Assembly: GCA_900546075.1 (NCBI GenBank)
Contig: URBH01000032.1
Coordinates: 1 to 25,722, forward strand
Reading direction: 5' to 3'
DNA: 25,722 nt
Origin: an uncultured Eubacteriales bacterium
GTDB lineage: Bacteria > Bacillota > Clostridia > Oscillospirales > Oscillospiraceae
In this document: positions 1-6,995 of the stretch, piece by piece
How the letters are laid out: each line of letters begins with the position of its first letter
Numbering within the stretch: position 1 is the first letter of the stretch
Made by a program: the position numbers and the translations under genes
Notes under the pieces: model-generated
Databases searched by the model: none
Seen by the model: the letters and a program-made list of their open reading frames with translations, nothing else
What the model was told of the DNA's origin: nothing

Positions 1-3
1 CCT

Positions 4-48
4 GCCGGGATTTTTGTGGTGTGAAGCCATAAGAATCCCGGCTTTTTT
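4..48 (+). terminator. Intrinsic terminator of an upstream gene outside the window
   Basis: Perfect 9-bp arms GCCGGGATT (4-12) and AATCCCGGC (34-42) enclose a 21-nt loop and are followed directly by six T residues (43-48). On the plus strand this is a typical Rho-independent terminator, so a plus-strand gene probably ends just left of the window. It lacks a U-tract in the minus direction. Confidence 0.7.
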
Positions 49-188
49 CATTTTCGAAAAGGGCGCTGGCTCCCAGCTCCCGATTCTCAGCCGTTCTCCC
101 GTAACAAGGAGAGCGGCTTCCCCCCCGGATGGATTGCCCCCCAAACCCGGCCTGCATATCTTCCTTTTCCCCTTTGGCGTGCAAATAT
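49..188. other. Intergenic spacer with hairpins downstream of the epimerase gene
   Basis: No coding sequence is supported here. An 11-bp stem with one wobble pair (89-99 with 108-118) and a small hairpin GCTGG-CTC-CCAGC (65-77) are present. Neither has a clear U-tract on the minus strand, so they are only possible 3' structures of the minus-strand operon ending at 189. Confidence 0.4.
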
Positions 189-1043
189 TTAACGGAAATC
201 TGTGCAGTCGGATAGTGCGATCAGCGTTTCCAGATGTACTGCTCCTTTACCGGGGATCAGCGGGCAATGGTTGCGGTCGTTCAGGGAATTGACGCCGCCC
301 AATTGCGGTTCTACGCACAGATAACCTCCACTTCCTCCACCATTATAGAGAATCCAGTGGTCAAAGCCCGTGACCTGATACCGGATATCCTTTCCGATAT
401 ATGCCGTATTACCGGCGGAGCGGTAAAAACCGGAGATTGCCATACCGCAGGACTTTGAACCGGTGAGGTAAAGCTGTTCCTGTGCATTGAGGGGGATGTA
501 TCTTCCGGTGGGGATATGGCGGCTGTCCTTTTCCTGGCAGCTGTCCAGGGGAACGGAAAACCAATCCGGTTCCCGAAAAGTGGTATGCAGTCCAAAGGAC
601 AGAGGCATGGGGTATTCACTGGGGTTTTCGATGGTGTATGCGGAAAGAAAACCTCGTTGACCTACCTGATATGTAACACGGATACGAAAGGGAAACGGGA
701 AAATATCACCGGCATTTTCGTAGCACAGCGTGAGCTGATCTTCCTGCCGCTCTGTCACCCGAAAGGTCTGATGATACAGATCTCCGTGGAGATTGGCACA
801 CCGGAAGCCGTCGTTCACCGGCAAGGTATATTCCTTCCCACCAAAGACAAATTTGCCCCCGGCAGTGCGGTTTGCAGGCAGCAGCAGCGGCGCGCCGATC
901 AGGAAGGGGTCACGGATATCCTCTGACCAGGGAACCAGAATATCCTGCCCGTGGTATTGCAGGGAAACGGGGTTTGCACCGTAGGTCGGGGCAATTTGCG
1001 CCTGCCAGCCATGGGAACGGATGGCGACGGTTTCATAGGACAT
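189..1043 (-). CDS. Aldose 1-epimerase family protein (mutarotase)
   Basis: This 284-residue protein belongs to the galactose mutarotase superfamily, which interconverts alpha and beta anomers of free aldoses in the cytoplasm. Visible family landmarks are PANR (56-59), NLHGD with His86, SFGLHTTF with His153, and CVEPQLGG with Glu245. His153 and Glu245 are the expected general acid and base. No signal peptide is present. The start at 1043 follows AAAGGAG with 8 nt spacing. The gene lies 54 bp after the stop of the first DUF5107 gene on the same strand, so the two probably form an operon. The actual sugar is unknown; family members also act on hexose 6-phosphates or rarer sugars, and the divergent sequence argues against calling it galM outright. 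Confidence 0.88.
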   Translation of the reverse strand: MSYETVAIRSHGWQAQIAPTYGANPVSLQYHGQDILVPWSEDIRDPFLIGAPLLLPANRTAGGKFVFGGKEYTLPVNDGFRCANLHGDLYHQTFRVTERQEDQLTLCYENAGDIFPFPFRIRVTYQVGQRGFLSAYTIENPSEYPMPLSFGLHTTFREPDWFSVPLDSCQEKDSRHIPTGRYIPLNAQEQLYLTGSKSCGMAISGFYRSAGNTAYIGKDIRYQVTGFDHWILYNGGGSGGYLCVEPQLGGVNSLNDRNHCPLIPGKGAVHLETLIALSDCTDFR

Positions 1044-1065
1044 GATCCATTCTCCTTTTGAATGT

Positions 1066-1089
1066 CCCCCGGCAAATATTTGCCGGGGG
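1066..1089. repeat. Perfect 24-bp palindrome between two operon genes
   Basis: The sequence CCCCCGGCAAAT (1066-1077) is followed immediately by its exact reverse complement (1078-1089). It sits in the 54-bp gap between the stop of the first DUF5107 gene and the epimerase ribosome site. No U-tract follows on the minus strand. It may be an mRNA-stabilising or processing hairpin, or a weak attenuator that lowers epimerase expression. Confidence 0.6.
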
Positions 1090-1097
1090 GCGGACGG

Positions 1098-4000
1098 TTA
1101 AAGATGTGCGTAATAATGACAGAAGTGGCTGTCGGAGTTTCCTGAGTAGCTTTCCCGGAACAGCGCGCCTGCCCCCTCCCGGTCGCCTTCATAGAGCTTT
1201 ACCAGACCCAGCAGGTACTGGTAGTAAGCCCGGTGGGCAACGGCGGGATCCTGAGCAAAGGAGATGAAGAAGGGCGTGGTAGAGAAGAAGCCGTTGTCCT
1301 TCCGATTCAGGTTGAAGCTCCAGTCCCGCTTGGCCCGCGCCATGATGTTCCACGCCTTTTGCTGCAATCCCAGGGCTTCGGCGCAGAGCGCCTGATAGTA
1401 GGGCAGTTCCCGCAGGTGCATGTTGCTGAAGAACTCAACTTCAATATCCAGAATCATCCGGTAAATGGCCTGGGCGTCCTCCTTTTTCCCCATGTGCTCC
1501 AGACACTCGGCCATATGGAACTGGTAGGGAACATATTTGCAGCGGTTCCAGATGCCGGAGCCAAGGCTCTTGGGCAGGGTAAGCGCCTTTTTCAGCAGTT
1601 CATAGCAGCCGGCATAGTCGCCGGCGGCTTTTCTCGCCATGCCCAGCTGGAACCAGGCGTACATATACTGATCCGCAATGGCGTGCTCGCCGCCCTCGCA
1701 GGCCACGAATACATGGCTCAGCAGAAGCTGCAATGCCTTTTCCGGCTGGAAGCTCTGGTTGTAAGCCTTCGCAAGCTCCACAAACAGGTCGTCCCGGCGG
1801 AAGTCACCGGCGTGAGGCTCCAGAAGCGCGATTTTTTCCCCGGCAGGCGTGCCCATCAAATCCATCAGGATCGCGGATTCATACAGCACCTGCTGTGAGC
1901 AGTTGAGGCTCCGCGCTTTTTCCATCAGCTTCACGGACTCATCCTTCCGGTTCAGATGGGTGAAGCAGGCAATGGCCAGAGAGCGGTAGGTCATGTAATT
2001 TTCCGGCTCCTTCTCCGTGCTTTCCGCAAAAAGCCTGGCTGCGGCTTCGTATTGGCGCTTGTCGTACAGCAGGCAGCCCAGCAGGAAGGGGGCTTTCCGG
2101 GCGTTCTGTTCCCGGGCAAAGGTCAGCACCCGGATCTCGGCCAGACGGGCAGGGTAGGTGTCGAGGATTCCGGCGGCATCTGCCAGACGGAGGGCTTCTC
2201 CGCAGTCCATGCCCTGTTTGTGGCGCAGATACGCCAGGGTATACAGGGTCATGGTGGTATGGGTATGGTACTTGCCGAGTTGTTCCAGCAGTTTGGCAGC
2301 CAGGGCGTACTGCCCCATGGATTCCAGATCAAAAACCATATCCAGCACAGTCTGGTCGGGGGCGGAATCCAGCTTGGTGAAGAAGTGCCTTTCATCTACG
2401 CCGCCCAGCCAGCGAACCAGATTGTTCATGCAATCCTCCGCCATAACACGGTCAATGACGGCCTGTGCAGCATTTTCGTTCCCCGTTTCCCGGTAGGCCA
2501 GGATCATGACCACCGGTGCCAGCGGATGCTGGGCATCCCGGCTCAGAGCCAGTTGGGCGTGGGTCAGGGCGATTTCCGTGTCGCCCTGCTGCATGGCGAT
2601 ACAGGCGGCTCTTGCCATGGCTTTGGCAACGGCGCTGCCGTTCCAGGCGGCCTTGCGGTACTGATCATAGGCTTCCGCAGAGCGTTCCTGTGCTTCCAGA
2701 ATCAGACCCAGCAGATAGTACGGGTCGCCGGACTGGGTGTGCATGTTGAATTTTGTCAGGGCGTCAAGACCCTTCCGGGCATAGCGTTCCGCCTCGGACA
2801 GGCGACCCATCTGATAGCGGTATTTTGCCATGCCCAGCAGGCAGTCCGCGTGGTAGGGGTCACGCTTTAACCCTTCCAGCCAGTAGGCGTCCGGCATGAC
2901 AGCCGGATCCCGGTACTGCTCCACATGGACGCCGGCCAGATACAGCTCGTCAGCACTGCGAACCTCGGATGCCAGCGGCATGGGATCTTTCACGGGGGGC
3001 TTTTTCAGGTTGTCCGGCGTTTCCTCCCGGTAATGGGCGATTGTTTTCCCACCGGCGGTGACGGAAATGGTCACATAGCCATCAGGACGTGTCCAGGGGA
3101 GCATAACGGGGGAGGCCGCGTTCAGCGTCACCTGCTCAGACAGGATGGTCTTATTGCCGCAGGTGATCTCCACATGGGCGCTGCCGAAGGTTTCGGTAGC
3201 CTGAATCCAGACATGCTCCGGCTGAAGCGACAGGGCGCATTTCAGGTTCGCGTAGTCCGGCGTGCCGATCTTCTGAATGGGATACCAGTACTGGGAAAAT
3301 TCCTTGGTCTCGTAGGGCTCCAGCCAGGCAAAATTGGGCTGGTTGTCGGTGTAGGAACCCGCCATCAGCTCGGCATACTGGCCGTCGGTATCGGTGAGGG
3401 TATTCTCCCAGGTTTTGGACAGCTGGTTGTAGGCCCAGGTGAACATCTTCTTGCCGGGGGAGATGTGATGATCGCCGATGTGGACGACGCCGCAGTCTAA
3501 GCCGTGGTCGTAGCCGCCGAAGAAATCATATTGGGAGGCACAGGCAAAATAGGAGGTGGCGTCCGTCGTATTCCTGTGCCAGGAGATGTCCCGGGGAGTG
3601 GTCATATCAATGCCGTTGAAGGTGGCGTCTCCGGCAATGGGGTAGGAGATCCGGGAGTCCAGGTAATGGAAATTCACATAGGTGACATCCTTGGGAAAGA
3701 AAATCTGGTAGCTTTCGTTCACGGGAACCGCGGCATTTTCCCACCACAGGAAGCTTTTTGTTACGGGGGTGCGGTTGCACAGCTTCACGCGGGTTTCCAG
3801 ATAAGCGCAGCCGGGTTTCAGGACGATGCCCACCATGCCCTTCATCCGGTCGATGGGGTCGTGCTCGGACAGCCAGCAGATAACGCTGCCGTCGCCGCAT
3901 TCCTCCGTTTCAAAATCGCAGGGCAGAAAACCGGAGGGGCGATGGTGGTAGGGCCAGTTGAATTCCACGCCGCCGGAAATCCAGGAGCCAAGCGCGCCGA

Positions 4001-4313
4001 TGAGACCGGGCTTGATGACATGCTGGCGGTAGAAGAAATCGTAATCGGTGACTTTATCCCGTGCGGCAAAAATCCGGCCGCCGATCTCCGGAAGAACCAG
4101 CACGTCCAGATACTCGTTTTCCAGATGGACAACGGTGTAGCTGCGTTCGATTTTCCGTTCCCGGTTTACTTCCAGGGTGACCTTGTTGGGATAGGGGCGG
4201 CCTGTGGAGCGCTGGTGAACCCGATGCTCGGAGAACAGCGGCATCTCTTCCTTCCCGGGCTCCGGGTAGGTGGGGAGCATAAGCTGTTCCATGCGAATGG
4301 CTGCGTTGGACAT
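1098..4313 (-). CDS. DUF5107 domain protein with C-terminal TPR array (module 1)
   Basis: A 1071-residue protein. About residues 30-350 match the DUF5107 pattern, with LPEIGGRIFAARD and SGGVEFNWPYHHRP (about 110-123), which resembles a galactose-mutarotase-like carbohydrate-binding fold. After a linker, from about residue 455 to the end, repeated helical pairs such as AERYARKGLDAL indicate tetratricopeptide repeats. No signal peptide is visible, so it is probably cytoplasmic. The start at 4313 was chosen because AAAGGAGG lies 7 nt upstream; a longer reading to 4400 has no such site. It is followed by an aldose 1-epimerase in the same operon and is divergent from a LacI-like regulator. A paralogue lies at 6996-10250. 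The enzymatic role is not established; a sugar- or glycoside-acting function is inference. Confidence 0.88.
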   Translation of the reverse strand: MSNAAIRMEQLMLPTYPEPGKEEMPLFSEHRVHQRSTGRPYPNKVTLEVNRERKIERSYTVVHLENEYLDVLVLPEIGGRIFAARDKVTDYDFFYRQHVIKPGLIGALGSWISGGVEFNWPYHHRPSGFLPCDFETEECGDGSVICWLSEHDPIDRMKGMVGIVLKPGCAYLETRVKLCNRTPVTKSFLWWENAAVPVNESYQIFFPKDVTYVNFHYLDSRISYPIAGDATFNGIDMTTPRDISWHRNTTDATSYFACASQYDFFGGYDHGLDCGVVHIGDHHISPGKKMFTWAYNQLSKTWENTLTDTDGQYAELMAGSYTDNQPNFAWLEPYETKEFSQYWYPIQKIGTPDYANLKCALSLQPEHVWIQATETFGSAHVEITCGNKTILSEQVTLNAASPVMLPWTRPDGYVTISVTAGGKTIAHYREETPDNLKKPPVKDPMPLASEVRSADELYLAGVHVEQYRDPAVMPDAYWLEGLKRDPYHADCLLGMAKYRYQMGRLSEAERYARKGLDALTKFNMHTQSGDPYYLLGLILEAQERSAEAYDQYRKAAWNGSAVAKAMARAACIAMQQGDTEIALTHAQLALSRDAQHPLAPVVMILAYRETGNENAAQAVIDRVMAEDCMNNLVRWLGGVDERHFFTKLDSAPDQTVLDMVFDLESMGQYALAAKLLEQLGKYHTHTTMTLYTLAYLRHKQGMDCGEALRLADAAGILDTYPARLAEIRVLTFAREQNARKAPFLLGCLLYDKRQYEAAARLFAESTEKEPENYMTYRSLAIACFTHLNRKDESVKLMEKARSLNCSQQVLYESAILMDLMGTPAGEKIALLEPHAGDFRRDDLFVELAKAYNQSFQPEKALQLLLSHVFVACEGGEHAIADQYMYAWFQLGMARKAAGDYAGCYELLKKALTLPKSLGSGIWNRCKYVPYQFHMAECLEHMGKKEDAQAIYRMILDIEVEFFSNMHLRELPYYQALCAEALGLQQKAWNIMARAKRDWSFNLNRKDNGFFSTTPFFISFAQDPAVAHRAYYQYLLGLVKLYEGDREGAGALFRESYSGNSDSHFCHYYAHL

Positions 4314-4348
4314 GGGAATCCTCCTTTTATGGATACGTGACAGTTTTG

Positions 4349-4394
4349 GATGGTTTGTTACCATCATAATACTGCATATTCTACAAATAGAGAA
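4349..4394 (-). promoter_or_regulatory. Candidate promoter and operator of the module 1 DUF5107 operon
   Basis: Reading the minus strand, a TATTAT -10 box (4366-4371) lies 17 nt from a weak TTCTCT -35 (4389-4394). Directly downstream, at the expected start of transcription, is an inverted repeat GATGGT-TTGTT-ACCATC (4349-4365). The palindrome is a plausible operator for the divergent regulator starting at 4499. The -35 match is poor, which fits an activated or weak promoter. Confidence 0.4.
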
Positions 4395-4443
4395 GTCCAA
4401 AATCCTGATAATTCTGCAATGATTTTTAGACGAAAGCCCCGGA

Positions 4444-4473
4444 TTGACGAACCCCTGAAACCTGTGCTATCAT
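4444..4473 (+). promoter_or_regulatory. Candidate sigma-A promoter of regulator 1
   Basis: TTGACG (4444-4449) and TATCAT (4468-4473) are separated by 18 nt and lie 25 nt upstream of the start codon at 4499. The ribosome site AAAGGAGG lies just before the start. Confidence 0.6.
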
Positions 4474-4498
4474 AGGGAAACAAAAGGAGGTCTCGACG

Positions 4499-5566
4499 AT
4501 GGTATATCTGATGGTGGAGCAGCAGTTTGCGAAATATCCCTGGTGTCAGCGAACCATCCGGGGTATCTTTGAGGAAGTGCGGAAGCGCCGTATTCACGTC
4601 CAGGAGGTCAGCGAGCTTCCCGGCGGGGCGGAGGAGCGCTCCTGCGTGCTGCTGGTAGGCGCGTCCGAAGAATGGATCAATCAGACTGCCCGCGAGGCAG
4701 GCAGCTTGGGGCTTCACCCCGTTGTCCTGTCCAACCGGGAGACCAATTCCTCCGGGCTCAGTGTCAGCTCGGTGAAGATGGATATTCACAGCTCCATGGA
4801 ATTGGCTGTGGATTATCTGAGGACGCTGGGCAGGGAACGGCTGGCGCTGTTCGGCGTCAACCCCAGCGCGTCCTCCGATCTCTGGCGTGCCAGACGCTTT
4901 GGGGAGCTGACCGGGCGGGAGGGAGATGTTTTCTTCCTGGGAACCTCCGTCGCTGAGATTTTCGACCGGTTTTACGAAAAGATACACTGCTATGACGGGG
5001 TGATCTGCGCCAGCGACTATGCCGCCGTCAGTCTGGTGGGCAGGCTTCGGGAAAAGAACTATGCCATCCCGGAGAAGCTTTATGTCGTGGGTTACGGGGA
5101 TATGTTCCTGTCCAGACTGTACCGGCCGTCCATTACGTCTATTTCCGACGACTATGAGAGCTTTGGAAAGGCGGCGCTGGCCATCTGCGCCATGATGGAG
5201 AAAAACGACGCGTTCTCGGTTGTCAGCGTCAAGCTCAAGAGCCGGCTGCATATCCGGGAGACGACGGAAAGCCGTCCCTATCTTCCGGATAACCGCCCGG
5301 TCACGCCGGTGCCGATTCCGGAGAACCGCTTTTTCGGGGACATGGAGTTTACCAAGCTGGCCAAACTGGAAACCATGTTCAACCAGTGTGACGAAACGGA
5401 CTTTATGCTGCTGCATCTGCTGAGTCAGGAGCTGTCTTATTCGGCTATGGCTCAGCAGTGCTTCATCTCCGAAACCGCGGCAAAATACCGGGTAAAGAAA
5501 ATGCAGAAGCTTTGCGGTGCGGACGATCGGGAAGAACTGGCGCAGATGATGCGAAATATCCTGTAA
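4499..5566 (+). CDS. LacI-type ligand-binding regulator with C-terminal HTH (regulator 1)
   Basis: A 355-residue predicted transcription factor. The first 260 or so residues resemble the periplasmic-binding-protein-like sensor domain of LacI/GalR regulators, including YDGVICASDYAAVSLV (about 165-180), but there is no N-terminal LacI helix-turn-helix. Instead the C-terminus holds a LuxR/GerE-like helix-turn-helix around 314-335 (YSAMAQQCFISETAAKYRV). The start follows AAAGGAGG with 8 nt spacing. It is divergent from the module 1 DUF5107 operon and is the paralogue of regulator 2 at 10472-11572, sharing a similar C-terminal YRVKKM motif. It likely senses a sugar-like ligand and controls the adjacent operon; DNA targets are inferred. 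Confidence 0.85.
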   Translation: MVYLMVEQQFAKYPWCQRTIRGIFEEVRKRRIHVQEVSELPGGAEERSCVLLVGASEEWINQTAREAGSLGLHPVVLSNRETNSSGLSVSSVKMDIHSSMELAVDYLRTLGRERLALFGVNPSASSDLWRARRFGELTGREGDVFFLGTSVAEIFDRFYEKIHCYDGVICASDYAAVSLVGRLREKNYAIPEKLYVVGYGDMFLSRLYRPSITSISDDYESFGKAALAICAMMEKNDAFSVVSVKLKSRLHIRETTESRPYLPDNRPVTPVPIPENRFFGDMEFTKLAKLETMFNQCDETDFMLLHLLSQELSYSAMAQQCFISETAAKYRVKKMQKLCGADDREELAQMMRNIL

Positions 5567-5573
5567 AGGCAAA

Positions 5574-5613
5574 AGAGGTGCGCTGCCTCCCGTTGGCAGC
5601 GCACCTCTATTTT
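5574..5613 (+). terminator. Intrinsic terminator of regulator 1
   Basis: A perfect 14-bp stem, AGAGGTGCGCTGCC (5574-5587) with its complement (5595-5608), has a 7-nt loop and is followed by ATTTT. It begins 8 nt after the regulator stop codon. Confidence 0.85.
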
Positions 5614-5771
5614 ATACGAGTTTTTAATAAAACGCTTAAAAGCGTTTTATTAGGCCGCAGGATTGCGGCCAGCGGCCACTGCCGCTAAAAAACGAAGTCA
5701 ATACATTTCTTACCGCCGCCCAGGCGGTCTGCCGTGAAACGGCTTAAATAAAATGATGAAATCATTTTATT
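5612..5771. repeat. Dispersed intergenic element of six tandem hairpins (copy 1)
   Basis: Six stem-loops follow one another: TAATAAAACGCTT arms (5625-5652), GGCCGC arms (5653-5670), AGCGGC arms (5671-5686), ACCGCC arms (5712-5728), GCCGT arms (5731-5743) and AATAAAATGAT arms (5747-5771). The outer two are AT-rich palindromes sharing AATAAAA...TTTTATT and could terminate transcription in either direction. The first 54 nt recur almost exactly at 25670-25722 in the same orientation. No coding sequence spans it. It fills the space between the convergent regulator 1 and sulfatase-maturase genes. Confidence 0.75.
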
Positions 5772-5782
5772 AAGAAATAGTA

Positions 5783-6901
5783 TTATTGTCCGCCGTACTG
5801 CCGTACCAGCTCCGTCAGCTTTGGGACGGCATATTCAAAGAAGCTCCGGAACGCGCCGCAGTAGCGGTTCACACCCGGACTGCCGTCCGGCATCGTCAGC
5901 CGATCCCGGCGGCATCCGCACCGGCAGAGGGACGCCCATTTGCAGCTGTGACATTCCGGGGGGTATACGCAGGAAGCCTCGATGAAGCCCAGCGCCTGCC
6001 GTCTGCGTTCCAGCTCCGGGAAGGAATCCACGGTCAGATTGCCCAGACGCCAGACGTCCAGCATATAAAAATCGCAGGGATAGACGCTTCCGTCTGCCTC
6101 CACCACATACTGCCGGCTGCACACGCCGTTCATTTCGCACACGCCCGGAGGATTGCCGGAAAGAAGGTTCATCAGGCCGATAAAATAGCGCACATATCGA
6201 AGATGCCCCTGCTTCGCCTCCGGATACCAGCAGTCAAACAGACTTTTCAGGAAGCTAAGATACGATTCCTCGTCCAGGGAATAGCCCTGCGTTCCCGGCG
6301 CTGCTTCCAGCGGATCCAGGCAGGGGATGTACTGCTGATATTCCACACCGAGCCGTGAGAAAAACTGATAAATCTGCTTGATCTGGGGAACGGTCTGGCG
6401 GGTAACCACCGTCAGCACATTGAATTCCACCTTGTATTCCTTCAGCAGGTTCAGCGATTCCATGACCCGGCGGAAGGTTCCCTGTCCCGATGGGTCTAAG
6501 CGGTTGGCATCGTGGACTTTCCGGTTCCCGTCCAGTGACAGACCCACAAGAAAGCGGTGTTCCTTAAAAAAGGCCGCCCACTCCCGGTTCAGCACCATGC
6601 CGTTGGTCTGAATGGAATGGTGGATGGCGACGCCGTTGACATTCCATTTTGTTTCCAGCTCTCTGGCTCTGCGAAAAAAGTCCAGCCCTGCCAGAGTCGG
6701 TTCACCGCCCTGGTAGACAATGGTACAGCTGCCCTCCGCAAAGGCCAGGGTTCGCTTCAGAATGGCTTCCAGCGTATCCTCTGACATGATACCGTAGGAA
6801 GCCTGTTCCCGATGGGCGGCCTCGTCGGCGTAGAAGCAGTATTGACAGCGCAGATTGCAAAGAGAGCTGGCGGGCTTGAGCATAATGGACAGCGGCGGCA
6901 T
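5783..6901 (-). CDS. Anaerobic sulfatase-maturating enzyme (radical SAM, SPASM)
   Basis: This 372-residue protein closely resembles clostridial anSME, which uses S-adenosylmethionine and iron-sulfur clusters to oxidise the active-site Cys or Ser of sulfatases to formylglycine in the cytoplasm. The radical-SAM motif is CNLRCQYC (Cys15, Cys19, Cys22), preceded by MPPLSIMLKPASS as in the clostridial enzyme. YQGGEPTLAG, QTNG and LSLDGN follow. The C-terminal SPASM region has the cysteine series CEMNGVC, YPCDF, CHSCKWASLCRCGCRR and YCGAF. The start at 6901 was preferred over the ATG at 6907 because GAGGA is 6 nt upstream of it. It has its own promoter and probably serves the Cys-type sulfatase at 15538-16896. 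Confidence 0.95.
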   Translation of the reverse strand: MPPLSIMLKPASSLCNLRCQYCFYADEAAHREQASYGIMSEDTLEAILKRTLAFAEGSCTIVYQGGEPTLAGLDFFRRARELETKWNVNGVAIHHSIQTNGMVLNREWAAFFKEHRFLVGLSLDGNRKVHDANRLDPSGQGTFRRVMESLNLLKEYKVEFNVLTVVTRQTVPQIKQIYQFFSRLGVEYQQYIPCLDPLEAAPGTQGYSLDEESYLSFLKSLFDCWYPEAKQGHLRYVRYFIGLMNLLSGNPPGVCEMNGVCSRQYVVEADGSVYPCDFYMLDVWRLGNLTVDSFPELERRRQALGFIEASCVYPPECHSCKWASLCRCGCRRDRLTMPDGSPGVNRYCGAFRSFFEYAVPKLTELVRQYGGQ

Positions 6902-6930
6902 AAGCATTCCTCGTTTCTGTTGATATTGCC

Positions 6931-6959
6931 ATTATAACACAGCGGAATAAAAACATCAA
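6931..6959 (-). promoter_or_regulatory. Promoter of the sulfatase-maturase gene
   Basis: On the minus strand TTGATG (-35, 6954-6959) and a consensus TATAAT (-10, 6931-6936) are separated by 17 nt. The -35 box touches the base of the terminator hairpin of the preceding DUF5107 gene, so maturase expression appears independent of that gene. Confidence 0.75.
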
Positions 6960-6985
6960 GAACGCCGACCGAAAGGGCGGCGTTC
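6960..6985 (-). terminator. Terminator after the module 2 DUF5107 gene
   Basis: A GC-rich stem GAACGCCG (6960-6967) with CGGCGTTC (6978-6985) extends inward by two more pairs past one mismatch. On the minus strand it is followed by TTGATGTTTTTATT, an interrupted U-tract. It begins 10 nt after the stop codon at 6996. Confidence 0.65.
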
Positions 6986-6995
6986 CGATGAAGAA

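Noticed and set aside
1956..2870. Long plus-strand open frame opposite the module 1 DUF5107 gene
   Set aside because: It lies wholly antisense to a well-supported coding sequence, has no ribosome site and its translation resembles no protein; high GC in third positions creates such shadows.
4364..5572. 402-codon minus-strand frame opposite regulator 1
   Set aside because: No ribosome site, and it overlaps the divergent promoter region; the plus-strand gene has clear homology to its paralogue at 10472.
5612..5771. CRISPR-like or tandem repeat array
   Set aside because: The hairpins have different sequences and no constant repeat-spacer periodicity.
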